DNA of 64,000 bases from Vombatus ursinus (taxonomy: Eukaryota > Chordata > Mammalia > Diprotodontia > Vombatidae): positions 7,079,667-7,143,666 of the forward strand of contig NW_020946557.1 in NCBI RefSeq assembly GCF_900497805.2, given 5' to 3'. Position numbers and translations under genes: made by a program. A model generated the notes under the pieces. The model ran no database searches, was not told where the DNA came from, and was given only the letters and a program-made list of their open reading frames with translations. Below are positions 46,988 to 59,350 of the stretch, one piece after another; position 1 is the first letter of the stretch, and every line of letters begins with the position of its first letter.

Positions 46988-47330
46988 TTATTTGTAAAGC
47001 ATTCAGCATAGGACTTGGAATATAGTAGATGCTTAATAAATGTTTCCTTCCTTCCTTCCTCCCTCCCTCCTTCCTTCCTTTCTTCCTCCCTTCCTTCTTC
47101 CTTTCTTTCTTCCACCTTTCCTTGCCTTTCCTTGCCTTCCCTTCCCTTCCCTTTCCGTTCCCTTCTCTTCCCTTTCCTTCCCTTTCCTTTCTTTCCATTT
47201 GCTAGCTGTATGATCTTGAGCAAATCGCTTAACATCTCTGACCCTCAGATTTCACAACTATGATACACGTGGTAAGACTAGATGTTTTCCAAGTTCCCTT
47301 CTAGCTATATATCTATGATCCTATCATCCT
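46988..47330 (+). repeat. L2 3' end, (TTCC)n tract, MIR-like fragment
   Basis: An L2 end (catagga..., gatgcttaataaatgtttcc) runs directly into a TTCC/TCCC/CTTTCC tract at 47044-47197. A sense MIR-like fragment follows (tttgctagctgtatgatctt, cgcttaacatctctgaccct). Confidence 0.75.
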
Positions 47331-47379
47331 GGTATTATTTTCATTTACATTATTTTTACTATCATTTATATTGGCTTTC

Positions 47380-48360
47380 CTTGTTCTCCTTAATTTATTA
47401 CAATTGTAACCAATTATTTAAAGCTCCACCAACAGTGTGTTAGTGTTCATATGTCTTCTCCTGTTTTTTCTAAATTCTTGATTGTGATTTCTTAGTATCT
47501 ATCAATATGGAATATTATTATTATTGAATAATAACATATCATAACATGGATATAGCATAGTTTGTGCAGTCTTTATGCAATGACTGGGTTCCTACTTTGT
47601 TTCCAGTTCCTTGCTGCAACAAAAAGTGCTCTTATAAATATTTTGGTGTGTATGACATCATTCTTTTTGTTTAACCTCTTTGGGTTATATGCTCACTAAT
47701 GGGGTGAAATTATATATATATACATATATATGTATATGTGTACATATACATACACACACACATATATATACACACAAGTGTGTATGTATGACTAGAAGTG
47801 GGAAAATTAAGTAAAGAAATAGAAAAAATTAGCAGATTTTCTTTCATAATTCATTTTTTGGTTGAATCAAACCATAGCTCTACTAACAGTGCATTAGTGT
47901 TCCTGTCTTCTCACAGATCCTCCAACTCTATTTTTATCTTTTATCATCTTTGCCAATTTGCTTGATGCTTACATATATTTCTGGGTTTATCAGACACTGG
48001 GTTTTTGAGTTAAATTGTTTCAATTTCACGGACTCAAAGGTGTCTATTTTTCCTTAGTTGATAATTTCCCTTCTTAGCCTACAACAATTGATTTTGTAAG
48101 TGCACACATATTTTCACTTCCAAATAATCAAAATACCTATTTTGTCTTTTGTGATAATTTCTCTCTTATTGGTTAAGAATTGTGCCCCTAGCCACAACTA
48201 TGAAAGGTATGTGTTCTACTTTTCTTTTAGCCTTTTATTGGCATGACCTTTTATATTCAGGTCACATATCCATTTTGAATTTATTGCAGTGTATTTTAGA
48301 TGTTGGTTTAAATCTTTTTTTTTCCCAATTGTTTTAGGATTTTTCCCCCTGTAGCTTTTG
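47380..48360 (-). repeat. Old L1 ORF2 3' part, with a repeated block
   Basis: Antisense L1 blocks: ccaccaacagtgtgttagtg, cttgctgcaacaaaaagtgc, ctctttgggttatatgctca, then again ctactaacagtgcattagtg, aattgtgcccctagccacaa and acatatccattttgaattta. The 'accaacagtg' block occurs twice about 450 bp apart, so two overlapping fragments are probably joined. A TA/CA tract at 47708-47775 separates them. Confidence 0.65.
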
Positions 48361-49370
48361 TTGAATCTTCCCTAAGTAAGTTATATGCTTGGGTTTATTG
48401 AACATCAGGTTAATATCAATTGTTTCTGATTTTTGATGCCTGTTCTCAGTACATCATGCTTCGTTCCTCCCATCAGATTCTTAGACTCTGCTCCCAGGCC
48501 CTTAAGTCCCCTGGCTCTCCTAGGCAACCTTTCATTTTATGTTGCTAGGGCTCAGGCCTTCAAAGTAGTTCCTAGTCATCTATCCACTATGCCCAATACA
48601 TGGGTGCCCTCTTCCATACCCTTTTTCTCCTTTCCCAGTACGTTTGTGTGTGTGTGTGGGTATTATCTTCCCCCATATGAGTATAAGCATCTTGAGGGAA
48701 GGGACAACCCTGATTGTGTTTCTATCCCCCTCACTTATCACAGTAAATGAATTTTGTCATGATTTTTCTAGCTCTACAAAGTAATGTCTTGGCAGTTTGG
48801 TCAGTAAAATATTGATCCGTAAATTTCATGCAGTAGAATAATTTTGATCACTTGTTTTAGAGGAATCTCTTCTTTCAAATAGCCTAATACTTTCTCTACT
48901 AAGGAGCTTCTGCTTAACGGAGCTGGTAGACTTTTCTCTATTAAGTCCTCTAAGCAGTGATCTTGTGAAGAAAGTTCAACTTTGAACTTTAAAAATGATG
49001 GTTCTCCAAAGCTCATTTGAGGGATTGCATTATTAAATATATTCTATGATAGCCAGTGGTCTTTTAACAGTTTAATGGTCAGAAGCAGTGACCATCATTG
49101 GCTGTGCCACAACCCCAAGGGATGCAGGAAAACATGGTCCTAGGAGTTTATTGCCAAAGTGGATTTTGGAAGTTCAAGAAGGTCCAGAAATCTACTTGAT
49201 TCATTCTTAGGTATGCAGTAATAAGGAGGATTCAGAAAATGTGAAGGTGACTTCTCACTGGAAATTTTATTTAATTAGCAGAAATATGATGCAGTCTGAT
49301 TTCTATATCACACTCAAAATCATCACTCTCTGGACGGAGAGATTTGAATATCATTGATGATTGTTGTTCA
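48361..49370. other. Intergenic, single-copy
   Basis: A short L2-like string (tgagtataagcatcttgagg) lies near 48675. Otherwise nothing recognised; the 105-codon + frame at 48433 overlaps this old repeat and is not a gene. Confidence 0.45.
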
Positions 49371-49374
49371 TTCA

Positions 49375-49638
49375 GATAAATTAGGTAGCATAGTGCATAG
49401 AGTTCCGGGCTTGGAGTTAGAAAGGTTTGAGTTTAAATCCAGCCCCAGGCCCTTAGCTGTGTGACCTTGGACAAGTCATTTACCTTTGCCTCAGTTTCCT
49501 CATTTGTAAAATAAGGATAATTATAACACTTACTTCTCAGGGTAGCTGTGAGGGTCAAATGAGATAAAAGTTTTAAAGTACTTAGCGTAGTTCCTGGTAC
49601 ACACTAAGTGCTCTATAAATATTAATTATCAATTTCAT
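49375..49638 (+). repeat. MIR/Ther1-like CORE-SINE
   Basis: Sense: ggtagcatagtgcatagagt, cttagctgtgtgaccttgga, tgcctcagtttcctcatttg, agcgtagttcctggtacaca. Confidence 0.82.
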
Positions 49639-49650
49639 AATTTCATTATG

Positions 49651-49902
49651 GGAAAGTAGGTGGTACAGCAGATAGAATGCCAGCCCTGGAGTCAGGAAGA
49701 CTCATCTTTCTGACTTCAAATCTGGCCTCAGACACTTCCTAGCTGTGTGACCCTGGGCAAATCACTTAACCCTGTTTGCCTCAGTTTCCTCATGTGTAAA
49801 ATGAGTTGGAGAAGGAAATGTCAAAATATTCCAGTATCTTTGCCAAGAAAACCCCAAATGGGATCATGAAGAGTTGGACATGACTGAAAATGACTGAACA
49901 AC
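49651..49902 (+). repeat. MAR1-type SINE with 11-bp target duplication
   Basis: Nearly complete sense copy: gtaggtggtacagcagatag, cttcaaatctggcctcagac, gcctcagtttcctcatgtgt, atgactgaaaatgactgaac. The repeat atttcattatg flanks it at 49640-49650 and 49903-49913. Confidence 0.92.
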
Positions 49903-49913
49903 ATTTCATTATG

Positions 49914-50795
49914 CTAGCCCCTTATTTGAGTATATTCTGCTTATCTCTCCTGGGATAGAAATGTACTTTTGATATAATGATTCCTAGAAATCTTGCCTTC
50001 TGAATTGTCACCAAACGCCAGATCATCTACCCTGTGAACTGTTCAACTACTGCAAATAAAACTGCCTCAGAAGCTAAGATAATTTGCTTGACTTTGAAAC
50101 TTATTAGCTTTCATATTTACATTAGCTACAGTGTTGGTTCTATATGTATCCTTTGTTTTCTTGCATTTGCTTTTTGTAATTTTTTTTTACTAAGTAGAGC
50201 AGCTTTATCATCACTATGTTATTTTTTTTTCAAATAGCAAAATACTAGTTATGTTGACCTGGATTTTTATGACTTATAATTGTATTTTCTAATTCCAAAT
50301 AAATCTGGTGCAAAAAGATGATAGTGATGGTGAGTTTGTCTTAGTAGAAACATTAAATACTTATAATAAATAATATATAATTTAAACATGCAATGACTCT
50401 AAGTTTTAAAGATGTAAAATAGTACTTAGTTTTTACCTGCCAGTTCATTAAAATTCCAGTTTTTATATTCTGTAGAAATAATTACTCCTAGTTAATCTGG
50501 TCACAATGTATATTATTGAGTTGATTCCATTAAAAAAGTAGTGAGTAAGCATTTATTTTGCTATTGCTGTTAATTCTTTCCCTTCCTTCTCCTGCTATTC
50601 AGGGTAAAACAATCTTGTCATTTTACAGCTCTTTGGTAATTCATATTTTAGCATTATTGTATGAATATTAAAAATAATAAAAATTGCAACAAATACTATT
50701 AATAACTAGCTATGAGTCGTTCTACAAAGGAGAAAACAAGTCTTTTGGTTTTGTAGAGGAAAAAGGACATTATGGTGGAATCATCTATCTTTGTC
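49914..50795. other. Intergenic AT-rich, single-copy
   Basis: Nothing recognised. Confidence 0.45.
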
Positions 50796-50799
50796 TGAT

Positions 50800-51055
50800 C
50801 CCTCATGACAACTAATGGGAATCCTTTTATCCTGAGTTGCACAGTGAGAAACCCTTTACAAATATTAACTCATTTGATCCTCACAACAATCTTATGGTAG
50901 GTGCTACTATTATCTGAATTATGTAGATGAAGAAACTGAAGCCAAACAGATGTTAAATGACTTGCCCAGGGTCACATAGCTAGTATCTGAGACCAGATAG
51001 AAACTCAGGTCTTCCTGACTCCAGCCTAGCCCTTACTCCACTGCACTACCTAGTT
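50800..51055 (-). repeat. MIR/Ther1-like CORE-SINE
   Basis: Antisense: aactcatttgatcctcacaa, gatgaagaaactgaagccaa, cccagggtcacatagctagt. Confidence 0.78.
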
Positions 51056-51239
51056 TTCCCAAATGGCCTTTTCTCATTCTCTTCATTTTACTATCCTCTC
51101 CAAATTAATTTGTCTTTATTTTGTATATATTTTTTATACAAAATATTATACCATATTTATTTTATAAAGTATAAACATATTTGCTTATTTCCTTATTATG
51201 ATACATATCACTATTCCCCTCCTGCCCTACAACTATTAG

Positions 51240-51365
51240 ATTTAAGTTCCTGAGAGGAGGGTCTGTGTGAGTTCTGCCTTTGTATCTGCAGGGCCTAAGA
51301 CAATGCCAGGCACATAGTAGGTATTTAATAAATGCTTCTTGCATTGAATTGAGTGGTTGAAATGG
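51240..51365 (+). repeat. L2 3' end
   Basis: Sense: gttcctgagaggagggtctg, caatgccaggcacatagtag, gtatttaataaatgcttctt. Confidence 0.8.
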
Positions 51366-51890
51366 TACCTTATCATATATTTGAACATTTCTTCCTCGGA
51401 ACAGATGCATGTTTTAACTGCTTTACTCAAGAGTTTCAATGTTCTTATTAGTTAATTAGTTATTGAAATGACCAGAAAGAAAAAGAGTATTTCCTTGGGA
51501 ATCATTATTTTGATAACTGAATTTTTTCCCCAAAATTTTTGGTACTGTTCCATTACTGTCTTGATCATAAAAATCATTATCTTAGTCTATGTGGTATACC
51601 TTAACCAGAAAAATCTGGAGCTTGGATTCCAACTTTCCAAATCACTGTCTTTATTCTCAAGAGTGTGCCAGTCCTTATCAATGAACTCATTTCACCTTAC
51701 TTAATAATCCTAATAAAAATAAACCCAAAGGATGATATCATGAAATGAGGTAAGCCTCACACAGTTCTGATAAAGTTAGTCTCCCACAGAATAGGAAATG
51801 TTAGTAGGTGGATTCTATTCCAGGAGATTCCCATTTTCTTTGGACAGGAGATTAAAGAAAGATGAGAGTTCAGTCTCTGGATTATACCTC
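51366..51890. other. Intergenic, single-copy
   Basis: Nothing recognised. Confidence 0.4.
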
Positions 51891-51894
51891 TCTG

Positions 51895-53540
51895 CTATGT
51901 CGTAGAATGTGAGAGTTAGAAGGGACCTTGGAGGTCATCTAATCCAATACACAAGTGAAAGGAGTCTCTATGTTCACATACATGTCAGGTTGTCTAGTCT
52001 CAGCTTGAAGACCCTCAAGGAGGAGGAAGAACCACCAACCTCTTATGGTAGCCCCTTTCACTGGACAGCTCTAATTGTCAGGGAGTTCTTTTCTAAACTA
52101 AAATTATCTCTTTGCATCTTCTACCTGCTATATCCGACTTTGACCTCCAAGGCCAAACAGAACAAATATAATCCTTGTTCCACATGATAGCCCTTCAAAT
52201 ACTTGAAGAAGTCAACTATCGTGTCTTCCCCCTGAGTCTTGTCTTCTCCAAGCTAAACATGTTCTTTCAACTGATGCTTATGTGACATGGACTCAAGGGC
52301 CTTCACCATTCTGGTTGCCTTCCTCTGGACACTTTCCAACTTATGAGTGCCCTTCTTAAGCCATGGTGCCCTGAACTGAACACAACACTCCATGTGAGGG
52401 CAGAGTACAATGGATTTACTATCTCCCTATTTCTGGAAGCTCTGTCTCCTTCAATCCAGCCCAAGGTCACATTAGTTTTTTTTGGCTACCACATCACACT
52501 GCTGACTCATATTGAGTTTGCAGTTCACTAAAACCCCCAAATTTTTTCCAGAACAATTATCACTAAAGCACGTCTCTTACTATCTTTTATTGAAAAAGTA
52601 TTTTTTTAATGTCTAAGTGTAAAATGCTCTCTCTCCACACACACACATACACACACACACAATTATCGAGTTTCATCTCATTAGACCAGTCTCTCACCTG
52701 TCAAGATTCTTTTGGATCCTTATTCTGCCATAAGATGTGGGAGCTCTCCCTCCTAGCCTAGTTTCATCCCCAAATCTGACAAGCATGCTAACTATGCCTT
52801 TATCCACATCATTGATTAAAATGTTGCCTCTTTTGCCAGAACCAAAAGAATATGCTTTCTATTCTCCTTTGTTTGCTTTCTTCACTGTTTTTGTAAGCAC
52901 AGAGCAAGGCACAGATCCTTCTACCATATTGCCATTGTGCCATTAGCCACTACTTTTTTAGTCCTGCCATCCAACTAATGCTGAATTCATCAGTTTAGTG
53001 TAGTCTAATCTGTATCTCTATACCTAGTGCACAAAAACAATTTTAAATATTTTTATCAAAAGTTTTGTTAACATTTAGATAAACTAAATTTGTTGTAGTG
53101 GATAGAGCACTGGATGTGGAATCAGAAAGACATCTTTCTGAATTCAAATTTGGCCTCAGATACCTATTAGCTATGTGACCTTTAAGTGAGTCATTCAACC
53201 CTGGTTGCCTCAGTTCCTCGTCTGTAAAATGAGCCGGAGGAGGAAATGGCAAACCACTCCAGTATCTTTGCCGAGAAAACCCCAAAATGGGGTCACAAAG
53301 ACTGAAACGATTCAACAACAGCAAGAACTTAGTTTACTATTTTAGTAAAACTGTCAAAAAAAGAAATGAAGAAATGAAGTCTGCCATGACCTGTTCTCAA
53401 TGAAGTCATGCTGCCTCTTTGTAATCACTATTTCTCTTTCTAGATTTTTTGCCAAACATCTTTTTAAATGCTCCATTCTAAATTTTTTCCCTGGAATACC
53501 CTTCTTGGATGCTGCCTTTGTTTCTTAGTTCTCCCAGGTT
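51895..53540 (-). repeat. L3/CR1-type LINE, longest copy, with nested SINE
   Basis: Antisense L3/CR1 text beginning gtagaatgtgagagttagaa, gggaccttggaggtcatcta, then cagcttgaagaccctcaagg, gccttcctctggacactttc, cattgattaaaatgttgcct and caatgaagtcatgctgcctc. It runs for about 1.4 kb net of a CA-rich tract near 52640 and a MAR1-type SINE at 53093. Coding frames on either strand here are decayed. Confidence 0.7.
53093..53330 (+). repeat. MAR1-type SINE, nested in L3/CR1
   Basis: Sense copy: tgtagtggatagagcactgg, tcaaatttggcctcagatac, gccggaggaggaaatggcaa, gactgaaacgattcaacaac. CpG-containing sites are retained, suggesting relative youth. Confidence 0.88.
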
Positions 53541-53734
53541 ATTACTAACTAAAAATGGCATTACATGGGTTAATGGAGCTTGGAGATGATGAAGCTACTA
53601 CTGCTTTTTTCCCTTCCTCCCCATTTTGGACTCTGCTCTCCCAATCTCCTGGTTTCTTGAAACACTAATGTAATTACAGGTTGAATTGGGTCTAAGTCCA
53701 TGTAAGAGAAAGAGACTAAAGTTTTGAAATTCCA

Positions 53735-53890
53735 GAGTGAATTGTAGGATCTAAAGTTGGAAGGGACCTTAAAGATCCAGTTCAACCACTCCAAGGATAT
53801 AGGCCACCCTCAGAGAAGGAAACTGAGGTCCAGAGGAAGGAAGTGAATCCCCCAATGGCAAATAGGTCATGTAAGTGGGACAGCTGAGAT
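53735..53890 (-). repeat. L3-tailed CORE-SINE
   Basis: Shows gatctaaagttggaagggac, gaaggaaactgaggtccaga, tcccccaatggcaaataggt. Confidence 0.65.
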
Positions 53891-55160
53891 GGTCAATTTG
53901 ATTTTAGGGGATTTTTATCTGATCTAACTCCCATCCAAAACTGAACAGTAATACATAATACATACCAACCACATAATGCAACACCCACCAGAATTATGAA
54001 GCTAACTAGCAAAAAAAAAATACCCAAACAAACCACAAATCCATGTTTAGTATTTAACTGATGGAAATATTTAATAAATGGGTATCTATAATTGGCTTTC
54101 ATTCTATAAGAAATATAACCCTATGGTTATATTAGAACAATCCATGTGGTGAAAGTTTTTTTTTTATATGTTCATCATACTTGGCATGGGCAAGAAGAAA
54201 TTTTTAAAATGCCCCCTTCTAGAAAATTCTCTTTCTTGTCTTTCTAGGGTAGAGAATGATCATGCCCCGATTTTCAGCACCTGCACATAACCATGGGACT
54301 GCTACTTTTGTAGACTATTCCTTTAATATTTTTCTACCCATGATCCTGTTGATCTTCAATGAATAATTTGTTACTTGAAATAAGCACCACATTAGACATC
54401 TTGTAATATAAAAAATGCGACTTCCAACTCTAATCCTAAATGGACTAGCAAGGTGACAAAAATGGATGGTTTCCAACATTAAACAAAATTAATATGTCTT
54501 TAAGTCTGTCAAATTCTCACTTTAATTGATTAATAAAAACTTTACACAGCATGAAGAGAAAATAAACAGTTTTTTTTTAAAAAAGCAAAAGTCAATTCAT
54601 ATCCCTAGTCACTATGGGTTCTCCAATATGCTTCCTTTTCTATGTCTCAGAGAGAAAAATCACCATCCTTTCTTCTTCTGACATGTGCATGTCGATAGAA
54701 GCACTGAAATCTGGGGCTCTGCAATTAAAAATCACTGGAGATTTTTTTTTTGTACCTTGAGGAAAAAATAATTCTCTCTTGCACTGCAACAGATGGTTTT
54801 AAATGTGATGATTACAAAATTCTGAAGGCAAAATAGTTTAATTACAAAGTCAATACTGCCTCCAAGCCTGGCTGAGTCTTTAGTGTAAAAACAACAGACG
54901 GAGCAGTGCAAACGCCAGGCCAATGTTTAACTAGAACTTTGCATTAGCTACTGCAGTACAGCTCTCCATCAGGGCTTCAGTAAACTAATGATCAACTGAT
55001 TCTCAGCCCTTATTTGCTAACCACCTCTCCTCTAGAATGGGTAGACGGCAGAGAAACAGTTACATTAAAAAAAAGAGAGGAGATGGGTAACACACAAAGC
55101 TGGTGTAAGCTTACTAGAATGCCATATTCTGGCCCAGAGTGCAGTTCTAGTGAAAATGAG
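53891..55160. other. Intergenic, largely single-copy
   Basis: About 1.3 kb without a recognised repeat. The stretch 54880-55010 is less AT-rich than its surroundings and could be a conserved noncoding element, which I cannot test here. Confidence 0.45.
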
Positions 55161-55164
55161 ACAT

Positions 55165-55505
55165 TTCACAGAATCTCACATTTGCAAGGTATCACAGAAG
55201 CAACCTTACCTAACCCTTCCTTGAATAGGAATCTCTCTGACATCTCACCTTCATTAGGACAAGCCTTTTCTCTAGTGAAAGAGGAGTAGCTAATTCTATT
55301 CTGTTTATGGAAAGCACTAAGTGGTAAAAAGTTTTGCCTTATATTAAGTCAGTACTTGATTCTCTGAAACTTCCAACTTTCTGTGGCATTATGTTTCCCT
55401 AACCATCTTGGTCATACTCCTCTGGAGCTCTTCAGTGTTCCTTCTGACATGTCACACCTATAACTGAGTACAGGCTACAGGTATGGTCTGACCAGGACAC
55501 AGTTG
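55165..55505 (-). repeat. L3/CR1-type LINE fragment
   Basis: Antisense block order as at 51.9 kb: aacccttccttgaataggaa, gtaaaaagttttgccttata, tcatactcctctggagctct, acaggtatggtctgaccagg. Confidence 0.65.
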
Positions 55506-55509
55506 GGCT

Positions 55510-55700
55510 GGGTATTCTTCCTTCTTTCTTCCTTCCTCCCTTCCTCCATCCCTCTGTTCCTTCCTTCCTTCCTTCCTTCCTTCCTTCCTTCCTTCCTTCC
55601 TTCNNNNNNNNNNTTCCTTCCTTCCTTCCTTCCTTCCTTCCTTCCTTCCTTCCTTCCTTCTCTCTCTTTCTCTCTCTCTCTGTCTCTCTCTTTCTATCTA
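55510..55700. repeat. (TTCC)n microsatellite containing a gap
   Basis: TTCC units on both sides of an N run, then TCTCTT/CTATCTAT units. The true length is unknown because of the gap. Confidence 0.95.
55604..55613. other. Assembly gap (10 N)
   Basis: Exactly ten N within the TTCC tract. This is a placeholder, not a measured length. Confidence 0.99.
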
Positions 55701-56129
55701 TCTGTTTCTGGCAGAGAATCCTCAAATCATGTTAACTTTGTGTTTGTTTTTGTTTGGCTATGTCACAGTGCTTCCTCATGTTGAATTTTGAGTCCACTCA
55801 AACCGTTAGGGTCTAGAAAGGATTTTGTAGCAGGAGTGGATGTGAAACTAATTAATAAGAACATGACATCTTGAATTTGTGGAAAAATAAAGCTGATCCA
55901 CCTAAAATTAAAACTAGGGGTTTTGGTCCAAAACAAAAAAGAAAAATCAATGGCAGATAATTATGGGGGCAGAGATTAGTATAATGTTCACTTTCTGCAA
56001 GACTGAATACATGTACAATCCAGATTAGCATAGTAAAGTGTACTATTGTTTAAAAAAGCCATTTCTCAAGAAACAGACAGTTGAAGATTATTCATAGATT
56101 AAAACATTGATCCTAATTCCTGCTAGTAT

Positions 56130-56385
56130 GTAGGAGAAAGTGTGTCTTAATGGGTAGAGTCAGGAAGCCCTGGAATGAAGTCTAGCCTCTGACCCATACT
56201 GGTAAGTTGCTTAAGCTCATGGTACTCTAGGCAACTCTCAAAGACCACACAAGTTGAAGATCCTCATTGACAAAGGGAGTGTTCTCACTGGGAGTTCCCT
56301 ACACCAATGAAGTTATGTGTGAATTAAATGAGAGAATATATGTGTAGAAATTTGCAAACCTTAAGGCACAATATAAATGCTGGTT

Positions 56386-56424
<39 letters not shown>
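56130..56424 (+). repeat. Diverged MIR-like SINE and (TG)n tract
   Basis: A SINE-like head (tgtcttaatgggtagagtca) and tail (atttgcaaaccttaaggcac, aatataaatgctgg) bracket unfamiliar text. A TG run of about 17 units follows at 56391-56424, then GAGAGA. Confidence 0.6.
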
Positions 56425-56426
<2 letters not shown>

Positions 56427-57395
56427 TGAGAGAGAGAGAATCATGTAGAAATCTACAGTATATATATATTTTTCATATCTTTAGGTACACTGACAGAACT
56501 ATTTTGTTCTTTTAGGGGGATTATTTCTTACATCAGCTTTTAAAAGAAAAAAAGAATCATGCATGAAAATTAATGTGGGAGAAATCAATATACATTTTTC
56601 TTCAAATGGCCATTTCTTTTGTTCCATGACCACTTACTATATATGGTGATTACAAGAAAGGCAGCATTACTGAGATCAGCAAGTGTAGGAGGGTCTGAAT
56701 GGTTAAATAGAATAAACATTTCTGACATGTCTTATCTCTAAACATTGTGATCTTAGTCAACGTCACCCAGGATAAGATGAGAGGGCTCTGTAGGGATGTC
56801 CTGCATGTTAGAAATTATGATTTCCCTTTTTCTTTTTTTCACACTCAGGTAACAGATGCAGAAATGATATACAACTTTATGAAATATTTCACTTGAGGTC
56901 TTCTGTTGTTCCTACAGTCAGGACACCATTAAAACAAGGTAACATACAAGCTCTGAGAGAGGTCTTCATGAAGCTTTGGAGATGAAATAGAAATTCCAAA
57001 CTGAAAACATTTTAACTGGGAATGTCTCTAAATGAATGATGATTGCATATCTGCTATAGTACTACTGAAGATTAGCTCTTGGTAAGTGAGCTCAGGGAAA
57101 GTTAAGTGTAGCTATGACCTTTCACCCCACCCCTTGTTTCCCACAAGTAACAATAACAAGAGTTGGTTGACTGGAGTTACTGGAAATTGTTGTTACTTAA
57201 GTGTATTAACAATGCATCTGTAGTCTTCATTAAGAATTATATGACTTGGGTTATTGAATTAGCTATTAGATTAGCACATTATCACAACTGAGATCACTCA
57301 TCTAGAATGATTCAGAAACACTTTGTTCAATCAGATATTTAAATTGTGTGGTTCTTATCCTTAGGGAAAATGATAATCTTTCTTCTTATCAAGTG
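56425..57395. other. Intergenic, single-copy
   Basis: About 1 kb with no repeat or exon recognised. Confidence 0.45.
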
Positions 57396-57399
57396 AATT

Positions 57400-57535
57400 G
57401 ATGGCAGTGTGATATAGAGGAAAGAATCCTGAATTTGAAGTCAGAAGTTCTGGATTCAAATTTTCATTAGCCACTTGCTACCTCTTTAACTTTGGGTAAT
57501 TTGTTCACTCTGTGCACCCCTGTGCTTCATTATTT
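57400..57535 (+). repeat. MIR-like SINE
   Basis: Sense: gcagtgtgatatagaggaaa, tctggattcaaattttcatt, ctctttaactttgggtaatt. Confidence 0.65.
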
Positions 57536-58476
57536 ATTTATTTATTTTTATCGAGGCAATCCACAAGGTATAAGTGTATTAAATTAGTGTTATAGAATAC
57601 TATAATAAAAATACAAGCATAAGAACTAGAAAGAAACCTATAAAGATTTTGATGAAACCATGTAAAGGGGAGAAAAAACAGAACAGACTATGACAGTATA
57701 GAAAGAGAAGTGAATGAGAAGTAAAAAAAAAAGACTTTAGATGGAGTCTTAGAGGGAATGACAAAAGTTGTTATGATATAATAGGCATTGAGATGAACTT
57801 AAATGCAAAAGATTACTAAGCAGGTATTGATGCTGGATATGGGATGTATAATAAATCATTAAATTAAAAAAATACAATAACTGCATGGTTACCTCAGCAA
57901 TGTAAGCAACAGGTCTTATGAGAAAATACTATAGAAGGCAATTTTCCTGATTATCAAAACACCAGTCAACTAGCATTTATTAAGCACCTACTATGTGCTA
58001 GTCACTGTCCAAAGTGACTAGACCACAATAGTCTCCACCTTCATCTCATGGCCACGTAGCAGTACTACTTCGAGAGCTCCTCTGTTCTGAGACATATTGC
58101 ATTGACTCTCTGCTGCTCTAAATGGGATTTTACTGTCATAATTAAGAATGTCTGATGGCAGGTGATGTGAGTTGTAATGACAATTCTCAGGCTTCATTCA
58201 GGTGGATTTTGAATGATGTCTTCTCTCGAGGTGGTCTTTCTCTTTTCAAGACTTATACTTTGCATCTTTGAAAATCTAACAGAATTGCTATAATCTGTTA
58301 GAGACTTGAGTAATCAGCAGATATTGTGCTAACACACATTTGCTGTATTTCGTTGAGCCTATTGAGTAAGAGCTCTCTGCCTGATATGAATAATACTTGT
58401 ATTAGAAGTTCTTCCTTTAATTCCTGTGACATTTAATGATATAGTCTCATTGTCTAGGATCTTGCCTTGGGTTATT
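57536..58476. other. Intergenic; short L2-like end
   Basis: agcatttattaagcacctac and tatgtgctagtcactg at 57975-58010 are an L2-like antisense end. The rest is single-copy. Confidence 0.45.
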
Positions 58477-58490
58477 AGAAATGTCATTTA

Positions 58491-58641
58491 GGGGCAGCTA
58501 GGTGGTGCAGTGGATAGAGCACTGGCCCTGAAGTCAGGAGGACCTGAGTTTAAATACAGCCTCAGACCAAACACTTGACACTTACAAGCTGTGTGACCAT
58601 GGGCAAGTCACTTAACCTCAATTGCCTAAAAAAAAAAAAAA
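58491..58641 (+). repeat. Complete WSINE-type SINE with 14-bp target duplication
   Basis: The type example in this window. The head ggggcagctaggtggtgcag carries the A-box region and cctgagtttaaatacagcct the B-box region. Then come cacttgacacttacaagctg, caagtcacttaacctcaatt and a pure A tail. The perfect 14-bp repeat agaaatgtcattta lies at 58477-58490 and 58642-58655. The intact duplication and tail suggest a fairly young insertion. Confidence 0.95.
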
Positions 58642-58682
58642 AGAAATGTCATTTAAACTACATTTAGTTAAAAGGAGGACTT

Positions 58683-58687
<5 letters not shown>

Positions 58688-58725
<38 letters not shown>
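58688..58725 (+). repeat. (CA)n microsatellite
   Basis: Nineteen or so CA units, 30 bp downstream of the SINE above. Confidence 0.93.
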
Positions 58726-58727
<2 letters not shown>

Positions 58728-59110
58728 CCCTATAAATGCCATGTAAAAGGGAATCCCACACTTTGTAAGCTTAGAAACCTTTAAATTATAGTGTTATAGT
58801 GGAAGATATAGTTCTGCTACATTAATAACAATGCCCTTTTTAGAATTTTAATTCTGTTGATAAAATTTAAGTGCATGAACATTGATCACGCTGACAAATA
58901 GTAGGCACTTAAGTGCTTGTTGACTGACTTCTATTGAGAGGTACTCATCAGTCTTTCAACATAATTCTTCAACCTTCGTATCCCATTCATGTTGGTTATT
59001 TATTTTGGATTTTAGGTCTTTCTTTCATCCAAATAAATTGTTTTAGTAGCTATTTTTTCCCCTTTCTCTATGAAAATATAAAGAAAGAGAGGAAAGGACA
59101 AGATTAGAGA
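58726..59110. other. Intergenic, single-copy
   Basis: Nothing certain recognised. Confidence 0.4.
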
Positions 59111-59114
59111 TAAT

Positions 59115-59350
59115 AATAATAGCATTTATATAGTGTTTTAAAGCTTAGAAAATAATTTATAAATAAGATCTCATTTTATCCTCACAGCCACCCTGGAAGA
59201 AAGGTGCTATTATTATCCCCATTTTACAGCTGTGGAAACTGAAGCATGAGGAAGTTAAGTGACTTGCCAGAATTACATACCTAGTAAGTGTCTGGGCTTG
59301 GATTTGAACTTAGGTCTTTCTGGTACCATGTCTAGTTCTCTATCTATTGT
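59115..59350 (-). repeat. MIR/Ther1-like CORE-SINE
   Basis: Antisense: taatagcatttatatagtgt, tcattttatcctcacagcca, ttttacagctgtggaaactg, gtctttctggtaccatgtct. Confidence 0.78.

Noticed and set aside
46947-47263. Glu/Lys/Gly- and Ser/Phe-rich frames
   Set aside because: Translations of the TTCC/CTTTCC tract that follows an L2 end.
55432-55784. Lys/Glu/Gly or Phe/Leu/Pro repeat frames over TTCC
   Set aside because: Translations of the tetranucleotide repeat and the gap.
58491-58641. A functional tRNA gene at the SINE head
   Set aside because: The A- and B-box-like text belongs to a SINE head; there is no cloverleaf or mature 3' end, and an A tail and target duplication are present.
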